DNA of 64,000 nt from Sipunculus nudus. Taxonomy: Eukaryota; Annelida; Sipuncula; Golfingiida; Sipunculidae. Position 1 is the stretch's first letter. Each line of letters starts with the position of its first letter. The translations under genes and the position numbers were made by a program. The notes beneath the pieces are model-generated. The model saw only the letters and a list, made by a program, of their open reading frames with translations, searched no databases and was not told the origin of the DNA. The stretch is taken from the NCBI GenBank assembly GCA_026874595.1, contig CM049316.1, positions 46,805,695 to 46,869,694 on the forward strand, given 5' to 3'. Below, one piece after another: positions 38,666-50,220 of this stretch.

Positions 38666-39540
38666 AATTCTGTTCAATATTTTACTCATTCAAAATGTCT
38701 TATCTTTTGGTGATAGCTGTAACCACCAGCTGTTTAAAATACTTTTGTATATTCACATGTGAATCTGGAAAGAACCTGTAAGGAATTAGAGAAAACTTCA
38801 AGTTATGGAAGTATGACTTAACATGTCTGATCATTTATGATTAATACAGTAAAGTCAATTATCCGAACACTGTGTATCTAATTGGATCATTTATTTTAAA
38901 TCTGAGCAATTGAAAATTTCTGAAAAGTTTGTCTAAAATTTCAAGCAAATTCACAGAGAGTAACTGAGATACTTAACACTAATTCAGTGATGCACTTGAC
39001 CGCAGGTAGCAGGTGTAAAAAACACCATGACACAAGGTTCATGTTGTCCGTGGCACTCTTTTTTAAAATTAGAATAACCTGAACAAACAAAATCCTGTAC
39101 AAAACCTTAATTGTTGAATTAACAGAAATAATCTTTTTTAAACAGGAAGTATTATTAAAAAATTATTATAATGTTTGATTGATTGATATGATTTTGGTAT
39201 GATACCTATTTATTTTGAATTTTTCCAGGGCCATTATTAAATAATTATAATATATTTTACATTATTTATTGATAAAATTGGTTGCAGCATAACACAAATA
39301 TGGTTACCAACATTTATTATGGAATGACTCAATTAATTTGGTTGGTCAATATCTGATAATGTCAGGTACTCAGCGACAGGCTGGCCATCATGATGAATCA
39401 TAGCACAAACGCATTCAAAAGAGTATTCAACTGTTATCATTTATCTGAACAAAAACCCAGGCCTTCTGACCATTCACATAAATGACATTCTACTGTATAT
39501 GAATAATTTCACGTTAATGGTAATTAAATATTACCACCCA
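38666..39540. other. AT-rich sequence without supported features
   Basis: Nothing recognised. Confidence 0.5.
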
Positions 39541-39544
39541 GTGT

Positions 39545-39647
39545 ATCTATCTAGTTAGATAGATATATAGATAGATAGTAATAATCTATGATATAAAATA
39601 TGATATTATAAGTATAAGCATATAAAATGTCTGTGTATTTAGATGTG

Positions 39648-39698
<51 letters not shown>

Positions 39699-39700
39699 TC
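39545..39700. repeat. Microsatellite cluster: GATA-type, (TA)n and (TG)n
   Basis: AGATAGATAGAT-like words at about 39555-39580, then (TA)n from about 39650 passing directly into (TG)n up to about 39698. Confidence 0.9.
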
Positions 39701-39839
39701 ATTTATGATGTGTTTGTTTGTTTATGAGTATACATTTGTGTACATTATTTGATAGAAAGGATTTGTAAATATAAAGTTAGACTATTGTGTAGTACAAACA
39801 GCAGGGTTTTGATTAAGGGCAGGTTTATTGTTTTTTGTC

Positions 39840-40440
39840 TGGTTTATGACTGCTGATCTGCTGATATAAAGAACAACAACAATGGAGGTTTCTGCGTGAA
39901 TAGGAATAACATCATTCATTATTGAAGCGCTTGCACTTTGGACCAGAACATTTTAAATTATTTAGTTAATTTACCAAGATGGGCTTTTTCTTAACCAGCT
40001 CAGAGTGGGAGCACCTGAAAGTTACCCCCATAATTAAACTCCCTCGTAATGTGATGTTTCATTACATGTGCTGACTTGAGCATCTTGGGACCGCATCTCG
40101 GCTGCTGGCACAACTCCCATCAATAACAGCAATTGCCCCAGTGCAGCGGACTCTGACAGCGAGATGAATTCATATTTCCGCCTGGACCCCTGCTATTGAT
40201 ACCATTCAGGAAACCCTCTGTTTCATCCATGATGAAAATTTTATGAACTGATCCCTTTGTGAGCAGATGTCACACACAAGGTCAAGTGGGGTCAAGTGGC
40301 AAGGAAACGCGCTTTCCTTCGAGTGCCCCTGTTATCTTAATACTAATCTGAATGGCTTTTCATATGTAGGTTGTCATAAGCAGTTATGTTTTTATCAAAG
40401 AGCACATTGTATTGTTAAGATATTAAACTAATCGAGCAAT
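39840..40440. promoter_or_regulatory. Candidate regulatory island
   Basis: GC-richer, repeat-free patch with its densest part at 40070-40330. Called on composition. Confidence 0.28.
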
Positions 40441-42180
40441 AGTACTTACGCACTGACCTGAATAACCACGCAGTCTCTGTGTATTGACATTTATGTTTTT
40501 GTTTTGTTTGTCTATGTAATTAAGTGTGCATGTCCCAAGGATATAATAATTAGCCTTCCCCATGCTGTCCTGCTATGTGTTCAGTACAATGTAATGGGTA
40601 TAAATAATAATTATTATTTACTTACAATTCTCCATTTAGAATATATGATAATTATATACATGTATAATGTTTCACGAATACATATTTGGAATGTTGGGTC
40701 TGCTTTATTATATATGTATGTGTGTATTGTTTTTTTTTTATTATTATAAAATATACACACACATTCATCCAAACATTGATAGGGAACAAAATATGTATTA
40801 GGTAGACAATGGATTTTAATGGATACAGATTGTTGGACACATATATTTGTAGTCAATGTTCCGGTGTAATCTAAGCATTATAGATTTAAGAACTAAAGAA
40901 CTTTGGTTAAAAAACAATGCTGGTGCCTCGGTGACCAATTCTTGATAGTCCCTCAAAGATTGCCGTCAGTGTCTAAACCTCATGGTAGGACCACTTGATT
41001 CATCCTAGCCCTGTGTATGATAAACCTGAAATCTGGAAGTCCTACAAAATAACATCATTCTTATCATCTGATGTAATCATCATACTGATCCAGTAGACAG
41101 CAACCCCAACAGGCCGTCATCTTATCCTTTAAAACAAAAATTTATTTTTATTTAAAATATTACCAAGTAAAAAAAAACCCTTTTGTGTCCACACAAAAAG
41201 TTTTTTTTTTATACATATACCAGACTTTAAATGATAATCGTTATTTAAACATAGAAATGTAATTGTGTCTCTGTTAGGGTTTAGCTTAATTTGACCTGAC
41301 TTGCTGAATTAATTATTCAGCAGAAACTTCATTACTGTATATTAGACTGAGATTGATGCATATTATAACTTTAAAATATGGTTAAGAGTCAAATAATTAA
41401 TTTTCCCTTATCTATTAGTAAACATTAATGCATCCTTTCATGGCTAATACCTTGGATTTTGACCTATCCTGAGTACATTGTGAATAAAAAGACAGCAGCA
41501 GCTTATTGAATAGCTCTAGGCTGACAGATGTTTGTGCAGAAATCAGGTATCCTCTTTAAATGGTCATTCATAATTGTTCTTAAATAGACCTATAACCATA
41601 GATAGAATACCTGATTGTATATCTGTTAATCATATTTATTTACATGTCTGGTTTACATATACTTTATTTTTACCCTTGACTGTATTGCTTATGACTTGAA
41701 AAATGTCTAGGTTATAAACAAATGTCTCATGTATTTGACTTATGAAGAAAAACCCTTTTTATTTACACTGATACAAAAACAAACAGAATCACACAGAGTG
41801 AGATGACAAACCTTTTCTGTACACATGAAACTGAGATCCATAAAACATTATAAAAGCATATTATGCATTATTATATGGTAATTTCCATATTCATTGTTTG
41901 ATTAACAGTAATAGACAATGAAGCAAATAGTGGTGTTAAATATAATCATATGTAATATAACCACACTTTATGTAGTTTGGGATATATCCAGGAAGCCCAA
42001 TGTTTATCAATATAAGTTGTAAAAGGATGCTTTCTCTTCCACAAATGTTATACATAAATATCAGAAATATGTATACTTAACTGATTATAGTGATTATAAA
42101 GATATAGATAAACATACACACATTCATATATATATATTTATATATTTGTGTGGGTGTTGGTATCATGGTGTGTGTATAAT
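40441..42180. other. AT-rich sequence with one compact hairpin
   Basis: Mostly featureless. An imperfect inverted repeat lies at about 41165-41213: an A-rich arm followed by CCCTTTTGTGT, then ACACAAAAAG and a T-rich arm, with a loop of about two bases. Confidence 0.5.
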
Positions 42181-42186
42181 ACATGA

Positions 42187-42365
42187 AAGAGGGGGAGAGA
42201 TAGAAAGAAAAGAGAGAGAAAGGGAGAGAAGGAGAGTGAAAGAGAGAGACAGGAGACAGAGCAAGACTCTGAGACAGAGAGAAAGAGCACAAAGGAAAGA
42301 GAGAAAGAGAGAGGGAAGAAGCAGATAAGGTGACAGAAACTAAGAGACAGAGTTAGCGAGACACA
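42187..42365. repeat. Purine-rich (GA)n-like tract
   Basis: About 180 bp in which the plus strand is almost entirely A and G, with GAGAGA and GAAAGAG words. Long open frames on the minus strand (rich in Ser, Leu, Phe) and a charged frame on plus arise from this composition. Confidence 0.92.
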
Positions 42366-42700
42366 GTTATTCATTTCAGTTCCATGCTGTCTGAAACACC
42401 ATCTTTATCAAACTAGCAAAGGTTTTTACAGACACCTTTCTTATTATTATCACAATAAAATTACTTTCTACAAAAGCAAACTACCAAATTAATGTACAAT
42501 AAAAGACCGCAGTGTATGCCCAGTAGAGAGAAGGGGAGGTTGTTTGAGGTAAGGAAATGCTCTTGGATGCTGAGAGAAATGGTGGAAGAAAAACATTATA
42601 GCTCAATTTATTTTCCAACTTATCATAGCCTGTATTAGCAACAGTTAACCAGCCACATACACAGATGATATTTTTGTCTTTTTATGGTATTCTTGTGAAT
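42366..42700. other. Unique sequence without supported features
   Basis: GAGGTAAG near 42546 resembles a splice donor, but no convincing exon precedes it. Confidence 0.4.
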
Positions 42701-43560
42701 ATTCTGAGCACTTGTTTCTGTTTTATTGGTGGGTTGTTACTTTATTAGTGCGGGAGAGTGACAGTAATAGTCACAGATAAAGAGACTACAGATAAGTACA
42801 TATGAATATGGCATGTTTTATGTCCTCAGCGGTAGCTCATTTTACACATGGCAAGATGGCTTGGTCAGAATAGGGCGAGGTTTTTTCAGTGCTTTGTGGG
42901 GATTGGGCAATTTTTGTGTTCATTGTGCATGGAGGCCAAATCATCAAAGTGAAAGGAGAAAAAACATTAAAACAGAGCAGGATATATATCTGTTTGTGGC
43001 AAAACATGGAGAAAAGGCCGAAAGATGTATCATCCATGCCCCACAAAACCGCAAGACAAGCTGGTCGTTTACATCTTGATGGATAGCCTGATAAAGTATT
43101 TTTCTGAACATGACCAGTTTGCCGGCCATAAAGTTTAGCTTGACGGGAGGATATTTTAAGTCTGTTTGAAGATATGTTTAAATGACGGTAGCTGGCTGTG
43201 AGATGCTGGATGTTAAAAGCCGGCAGAGCAAACGGATGAGGGATGCAGTATGGGATGGTTGCGGTAGTTTTGGAAGCTGCCCCAAGACGCTGGCCAATTT
43301 TGCTGGAGAAACATCACCATTTATCAAAAGTAACACCAACTGTCATGGCCCCTCATGTGCGAGTGTAGCCCACTGGTGTAGATTGTTCTCATCAAACATT
43401 TATGTCTCCACTGGACCCGAGCTCACCCCTGGGGGGCTCTGCCTCTCTCCTCATTATGACCAGACATAACACTCCGTGCTCACAGATTTATAGTCCCAAA
43501 GCATGAGACCTCTTAAGCTTTCATTCTGACACCCTATATTTGCTTGTAGAAACACAACTG
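42701..43560. promoter_or_regulatory. Candidate regulatory island
   Basis: GC-richer and repeat-free, with CpGs at 43220-43300. Frames overlap on both strands in several registers (42813-43129 and 43182-43469), the usual look of a non-coding GC-richer patch. No domain is recognisable in any of them. Confidence 0.33.
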
Positions 43561-43979
43561 TAATAGAAATTGAATATTGACACACAGTCCTCTGGCAGAG
43601 TTTCTGGTAAAAACCAATTAAATCTGCCCCTTGGCATGCTAGTTTATAGGAAAACCAAGTATATCAGTGAAGATCCTGTTCATTCACCATTCACTTATAT
43701 CAGAAAATCATTCTCCATACATGATGACATAATCAGTCAGGTTCACTTTATTAAATATAATACACTGAAGGAGGGTGGAGGTAACATTTCCTAACCAGAG
43801 TAAAGGTTAAACAATATAATAGATATATATACAACGCTTAAAATAGTCATTATCTCTCAGGTGTGGTGTGAAATCTCAACAACAAACATAACTTATAGGG
43901 CCTTATAGATACTGTCTCTCATTCTACATCGTTTTACCCCAAGCAATAACACCATGCTCTGACTACTAGTCCAAATGAA
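43561..43979. other. Unique sequence without supported features
   Basis: Moderately AT-rich spacer before the 37-bp array. Nothing recognised. Confidence 0.4.
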
Positions 43980-45318
43980 TGTAGGTTGACACCAGTGTCT
44001 TTCTCTCAAGTTGCTCTGAGGGTTGACACCAGTGTCTTTCTCTCAAGTTGCTCTGAGGGTTGACATCAGTGTCTTTCTCTCAAGTTGCTCTGAGGGTTGA
44101 CACCAGTGTCTTTCTCATAAGTTGCTCTGAGGCTTGACACCAGTGTCTTTCTCATAAGTTGCTCTGAGGGTTGACATCAGTGTCTTTCTCTCAAGTTGCT
44201 CTGAGGGTTGACATCAGTGTCTTTCTCTCAAGTTGCCCTGAGGGTTGACAGTGTCTTTCTCTCAAGTTGCTCTGAGGGTTGACACCAGTGTCTTTCTCTC
44301 AAGTTGCTCTGAGGGTTGACATCAGTGTCTTTCTCTCAAGTTGCTCTGAGGGTTGACACCAGTGTCTTTCTCATAAGTTGCTCTGAGGCTTGACACCAGT
44401 GTCTTTCTCATAAGTTGCTCTGAGGGTTGACATCAGTGTCTTTCTCTCAAGTTGCTCTGAGGGTTGACATCAGTGTCTTTTCTCTCAAGTTGCTCTGAGG
44501 GTTGACATCAGTGTCTTTCTCTCAAGTTGCTCTGAGGGTTGACATCAGTGTCTTTCTCTCAAGTTACTCTGAGGATTGACACCAGTGTCTGTCTCATAAG
44601 TTGCTCTGAGGGTTGACATCAGTGTCTTTCTCTCAAGTTGCTCTGAGGGTTGACACCAGTGTCGTTCTCTCAAGTTGTTCTGAGGGTTGACACCAGTGTC
44701 GTTCTCTCAAGTTGCTCTGAGGGTTGACACCTGTGTCTGTCTCATAAGTTGCTCTGAGGGTTGACACCCGTGTCTTTCTCTCAAGTTGCTCTGAGGGTTG
44801 ACAGCAGTGTCTTTCTCTCAAGTTGCTCTGAGGGTTGACACCAGTGTCTTTCTCTCAAGTTGCTCTGAGGGTTGACACCAGTGTCTTTCTCTCAAGTTGC
44901 TCTGAGGGTTGACACCAGTGTCTTTCTCTCAAGTTTCTCTGAGGGTTGACACCAGTGTCTTTCTCTCAAGTTGCTCTGAGGGTTGACACCAGTGTCTTTC
45001 TCTCAAATTGCTCTGAGGGTTGACACCAGTGTCTTTCTCTCAAGTTACTCTGAGGGTTGACACCAGTGTCTTTCTCACAAGTTGCTCTGAGGGTTGACAC
45101 CAGTGTCTTTCTCTCAAGTTGCTCTGAGGGTTGACACCAGTGTCTTTCTCTTTAGTTGTTCTGAGGGTTGACACCAGTGTCTTTCTCTTAAGTTGCTCTG
45201 AGGGTTGACACCAGTGTGTTTCTCACAAGTTGCTCTGAGGGTTGACACCAGTGTCTTTCTCTCAGGTTGCTCTGAGGATTGACACCAGTGTCTTTTTCTC
45301 AAGTTGCTCTGAGGGTTA
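43980..45318. repeat. Minisatellite array, 37-bp unit, highly homogeneous
   Basis: About 36 copies of a 37-bp unit (GGTTGACACC at 44833 and 44870). The unit contains GACAC-CA-GTGTC, a near-perfect palindrome, and CTCAAGTTGCTCTGAG. Copies differ by only a few bases. A two-unit variant block (TCATAAGTTGCTCTGAGGCT) appears near 44113 and again near 44368. The minus-strand frames at 44633-44821 and 45114-45332, with an ERHWCQPSEQL-like repeated peptide, are by-products. Confidence 0.97.
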
Positions 45319-45499
45319 ACAACTTGTTTCACACATATGTATAGTATGACTGCTATAATTAATCACAGAAGATAATTGCAGTTTACTCACACCATGGTTA
45401 ACATACAAGTTGATAAACTTGTTGTTGTGAGTTAGAATATAAATGACCAAAAAAAAAAGTAGGTGCCTCGAAGAAAAAACATATTACAGAAGATTTTGA

Positions 45500-46880
45500 C
45501 ATGTAGAGATTTGACAGGCTTTACAGTTGCTGTCACTCCTTCTTGGCATCTTCTTGTCTGTCTTGCCAAACATGTACAGAAGACATTTAAAAGCTACTGC
45601 TCAGTGTCTGGTAATGAAATTAGTGCACAACTATAATTTGTGCCCGTGCCTTTTGTCTGTGCATGTATTTTCCAAAGCAGTGCATGCCCGCTGTTAATTG
45701 CTTTATTGGAATAATTGTGACTTGGCCTTTCTTAAATTGTGTAAAATCAAAGTAAGGCAAAAAAATTACACAGCCAATGGAGATTTGATATTCCTGGCGG
45801 CAGGTTAAGGCCCCTTGGTGTACAGAACCTAATTAAAGTCACCACTAAAGAAAAGGTTTATCGAGTGTTGCACAAGGCTTTTTATGTGCGTTGGGAGTGA
45901 CAAAGCTGAATTGGCTGAAGCTGGAAACTTGGCTTGGGGTTCATAATTGGTCATGAACCAATGCTCATGGGCTGAAACCCAGGCCTAATTTCATTCAGTA
46001 GCAAATGAGAAGATATTAAGATTGAAACTTGGGAGCTGTTTTGAGGCAGGTAACCTTATCACAGCGTTGTAAACATGGCCTTGAACAGGTGTTCTAGCAT
46101 GTGAAATAATCTGCCAGAAACACAACGGGACTCTGTATGGGGATGTGAGTATGCTGCTGCATATAACTTGGAGACTAATGTCTTTATAATACTACCACTT
46201 ACTCTGGGCGGGCATCTGTCACGGGCACAATCTAATGTGCTGTCATGGAGGAAGAACGTGCGAGTGATTCGTCAACAATGAGTTCTGAGAATATGGGGTC
46301 TGGCTGACATAATATGACACCATCTGATCTGAAAGAACTGCAAATCTCTGCTGAACCCAGCAGCTGACTTACATCTGATGAGCAAAATCTGAATGAGGAG
46401 CTCCCTGGCTCTGATCAGATCCCTATAATGTATTCATGTTGCATTCCAGTTCTAATTCATCAAAGGCTAATCTACATTAAGATGGCACTGGACTAATTGG
46501 TCTCCTCAGTGGATGTAGACACATAAGCCGGTTTGATGGATAACAGTAGCGCTTGAACCTGCTAAGAAGAGCACTTTTGCTGTCATTATTTGTACAACCT
46601 TCCCTCAATAAAAGAACTACATCTCGGGTGATCAATTACTCTGCTTCTTTGAAATCACACATCTTTGATATTTCCTTTGAATACATATTCAGCCCACTTG
46701 AATTGGAGTGACAACGCTGGTGTTCTGGCCAGCATTTATCCATATTATCCACAGAAAAAACAGATGGATTGCTTTTCTACTAAAATGTTGAAGGTGATTC
46801 GGCTGTGGTTTAGTGAGATGAATAGAGCCTGTTTTTTTCTTCATCTTCAAACCTGACCCTAGATGATTCTAGGAAAACTT
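45500..46880. promoter_or_regulatory. Candidate regulatory island (about 1.3 kb)
   Basis: Long GC-richer, repeat-free stretch, densest at 45880-46560. No exon was identified. The 63-codon frame at 46665 lacks support. Confidence 0.32.
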
Positions 46881-47460
46881 GTTTTCTGGTCGGTTTGGGG
46901 AAAAAAACCTGAGGTTCACAAGACCCTTCATAGGATGTTACATTTTCTAATAGAGAAAACTTGAAAGATGTGTAGACAATTGTTAACAGTTTTATTTATT
47001 GTTTTTAGTTAAAGACATATCAAGAAACCAGCATGATAAAAAGAGAGTTTAATGGTACATCTTTTTTAGCTGATGTAATGCTGAGTAATCTGTCAAAACA
47101 AATGATCCCACACAGATAAAGACAGCTCCCTGACAATAGAAAGAGTTACATGGTGATCAATATTTCTTTTATCAGAACAATTTGTGATTCAGACTTAATA
47201 ACTTGCCAAGTGTGTACACCTTTAATTAACTGAAAATCTACAAACAAATCTGAAACTTCAAAGGGTAAAATATTATTCTTAAATAGCTAATACTGTGTAA
47301 TAATATAAATTCATTTTTTTTATTAAGAAGTTTGTACATAAGGTAACTTAATTGATTTTTATTTATTAAGGTTATTTGTTGATTCATTATTTTTTACACA
47401 TGGAAATGGTGTTGTGACCAGCTGTAAGGATTAGTCATCAAAATGACACAAAAACTAGAA
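46881..47460. other. AT-rich sequence without supported features
   Basis: Nothing recognised. Confidence 0.5.
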
Positions 47461-47465
47461 TACGG

Positions 47466-49277
47466 GTAGTCGACAAGCGACTACTTGTATCCGCCTAAAT
47501 CAGAGTGGAACGGGTGAAGTGTTGCATATTAGCATGGATGTCTGCAGCCAAATTGTGTATGTAGGTTGCGCTACCAAGAAAAAATCCAGAAAGCTCTATA
47601 CACATGCAAAACTTTGGCCCAATCGGTCAAACGGTTCCCAAGATATGAGCTTGGATATCTGCTGCATAAACTAGAATGCAGGTGGCACCACCTGTCATAA
47701 AATCAAGAGAGCTGTCGGGGATGTATAAACTTGCAAAATTTTAGGCAGATATGTCAAACCACTGCGGAGATATGAGTGATTTTATCCCATGGCAGACAAA
47801 CAGATGGGAGCTGTGCAAACATGGCTGCAGGTGGCGCCACCAGATTTGCATATGATAGAGAGCTATGTGAGATTTATACACATGCAAAATTTTGGCCCAA
47901 TCAGTCAAACGGTTCCCTAGATATGAGCTTGGATGTCTGCAGCGTAAACTTGATTGTAGGTGGCGCCACCTGTCATAAAATCAGAAAAGCTATCCAGGAT
48001 GTATAAGCATGCCGAATTTCAGGTGAATTAGTCAAACCACTGCAGAGATATGAGTGATTTTAACCCAAGGCAGACGAACAGATGGACACTGTGCAAACAT
48101 GGTTGCAGGTGGTGCCACCATTTTCGGTGTATGTTATAAAGCTCTCCAAGGGCTACATTTGTGCAAAAAAATTTTCCTGATCGGTCAAACGGTTCCCGAG
48201 ATATGAGCTTGGATGTCTGCAGCGTAAACGTGAATGTAGGTGGCGCCACCTGTCATAAAATCAGAAAAGCTATCCAGGATGTATATGCATGCCAAATTTC
48301 AGGTAAATTAGTCAAGTCACTGCAGAGATATGAGTGATTTTAACCCAAGGCAGACAAACAGATGGACACTGTGCAAACATGGTTGCAGGTAGCACCACCA
48401 TTTTTTGGTGTATGTTATAAAGCTCTCCAAGGGCTACATTTGTGCAAAAGAATTTTCCTGATCGGTCAAACGGTTCCCAAGATATGAGCTTGGATGTCTG
48501 CAGCGTAAACGTGAATGTAGGTGGCGCCACCTGTCATAAAATCAGAAAAGCTATCCAGGATGTATAAGCATGCCCAATTTCAGATGAATTAGTCAAGTCA
48601 CTGCAGAGATATGAGTGATTTTAACCCAAGGCAGACGAACAGATGGACACTGTGCAAACATGGTTGCAGGTGGCGCCACCATTTTTGGTGTATGTTATAA
48701 AGCTCTCCAAGGGCTACATTTGTGCAAAAGAATTTTCCTGATCGGTCAAACGGTTCCCGAGATATGAGCTTGGATGTCTGCAGCGTAAACGTGAATGTAG
48801 GTGGCGCCACCTGTCATAAAATCAGAAAAGCTATCCAGGATGTTTACGCATGCCCAATTTCAGGTGAATTAGTCAAGTCACTGCAGAGATATGAGTGATT
48901 TTAACCCAAGGCAGACGAACAGATGGACACTGTGCAAACATGGTTGCAGGTGGCGCCACCATTTTTGGTGTATGTTATAAAGCTCTCCGAGGGCTACATT
49001 TGTGCAAAAAAATTTTCCTGATCGGTCAAACGGTTCCCGAGATATGTGGGTTCATGTGTGGAAACAGACGCACAAACGGACGCAGAGCGCAACGGAAAGG
49101 TCAGAGGTCAAAACAAAATCGGGGCGCAGCAGTTCACATGTGACCCGAACATAATCCCGGGTTTCGGAAAATTCTGCCCAGCGGTTACGGAGGAGTTCTC
49201 CGGACACCTACGCAGCGGCGGCGGCGGTGGCCAGCTGAAAACATAGTATCCGCAAAACTCTGTTTTGGCGGATACAA
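47466..49277. mobile_element. 1.8-kb terminal-inverted-repeat element with internal dimeric satellite
   Basis: TTGTATCCGCC at 47485-47495 is matched by its perfect reverse complement GGCGGATACAA at 49267-49277, giving 11-bp terminal inverted repeats. Just outside the left repeat is a hairpin, GTAGTCG-ACAAG-CGACTAC (47466-47484). The right end forms another, TATCCGCAAAAC-TCT-GTTTTGGCGGATA (49247-49274, one bulged G). The interior is a tandem repeat of about 280 bp (TAACCC words at 48061, 48341, 48622 and 48902), made of two related half-units. Each half holds a GATATGAG word and the palindrome GGTGGCGCCACC or a decayed form of it. No transposase frame is present, so it would be non-autonomous. 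The structure recalls bivalve non-autonomous elements with internal tandem repeats (the pearl type), but identity was not checked. Open frames inside are repeat by-products. Confidence 0.8.
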
Positions 49278-49323
49278 TAATGATGGCACAATATATATTT
49301 GATTTAGAAGCAGCAGAAAATGT

Positions 49324-49880
49324 TTAGCTCATCTGACTGAAAGTCATCTCAGCTGCAGAGAGGACCCTCTCTCATCTTGGCTGAGCTGTCACCCAGCTGA
49401 TAAATATTCACCCTGGGAACCGAAAATTAGGTCATGCTGAGGTATATTGTGTGAGATACAAGGTAAAAAACAAACTAAGAGCACCTGAAAGTCAGACACT
49501 TCTCACTTAAGAAAGTTGCTGAACAATAATTTTGCATTGGATCTTAAATGGATAATAAAAGGATACAATTCACATTTTCAAATCTGTAGTTATGCCAAGT
49601 TTGGACAGTACTGGCCCCAGTGGTTCTCCAAAAGTGTCACTGACATTTGCTAAAATTGCACTATGATTGGTCCATTTTGGTTAATTTTCAGTATAAAATA
49701 TCTAGAAAATTAAAAAATATATTGCCTTCATTTGAATTCGTTATTTGAATATTTTCAAATAACCATGCACAGCAGAACTTTGGAAAATACAAAAATAACT
49801 CCTTCACTTTTTATCCCCACTGTTCAGCTGAGCCACTGATGCTTGTTTGGCTGAGCATCATGACCCATGGGTCACTTGTT
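49324..49880 (+). mobile_element. Short copy of a TTAGCTCA...TGACCC/GGGTCA dispersed element
   Basis: Starts TTAGCTCA, followed by the hairpin TGACT-GAA-AGTCA and CAGCTG. Ends with GGCTGAGC then the perfect palindrome TGACCCATGGGTCA (49861-49874). Compared with the element at 50221 it shares both ends but lacks the internal roughly 340-bp repeats, so it looks like an internally deleted or minimal copy. No coding frame. Confidence 0.6.
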
Positions 49881-50220
49881 ATTTTTATCATAGAGTGGGT
49901 CAGGAAACATTTGAATGGCAGACTGAAATGAATATAAATGAATGATTCATATATGGTAATTACCTATAGATCATGAACAGAGCTAATTGCCCATATTTTT
50001 TTAAGTGTTAACTAGTTTTGCATATTGTATAATAATTGTAAACATTACCAGAGGTAAAATATTTAAAAACACAAATATCACTATATCTTGGAGAAATTTG
50101 TGCTTTTTTTTTATTTTAAGAATGTTCAGGTACTCATTTGTTAAAAATGATGTAATAATAAAACATGTCATCTTGGTTTAGTAATGGTTCAGAATTCTTC
50201 TTTTGGTTTCCTACTACTTA
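49881..50220. other. AT-rich spacer between two dispersed elements
   Basis: No feature recognised. Confidence 0.5.

Noticed and set aside
42077-42374. Ser/Leu/Phe-rich minus frames and a charged plus frame
   Set aside because: Forced by the purine-rich tract.
43165-43174. AGATATGTTT, like the start of miR-190
   Set aside because: Only ten bases match and there is no hairpin.
27466-45318. CRISPR-like repeated units
   Set aside because: The units are contiguous tandem repeats without unique spacers, and the genome is eukaryotic.
44633-45332. Minus-strand frames with a repeated peptide
   Set aside because: By-products of the 37-bp array.
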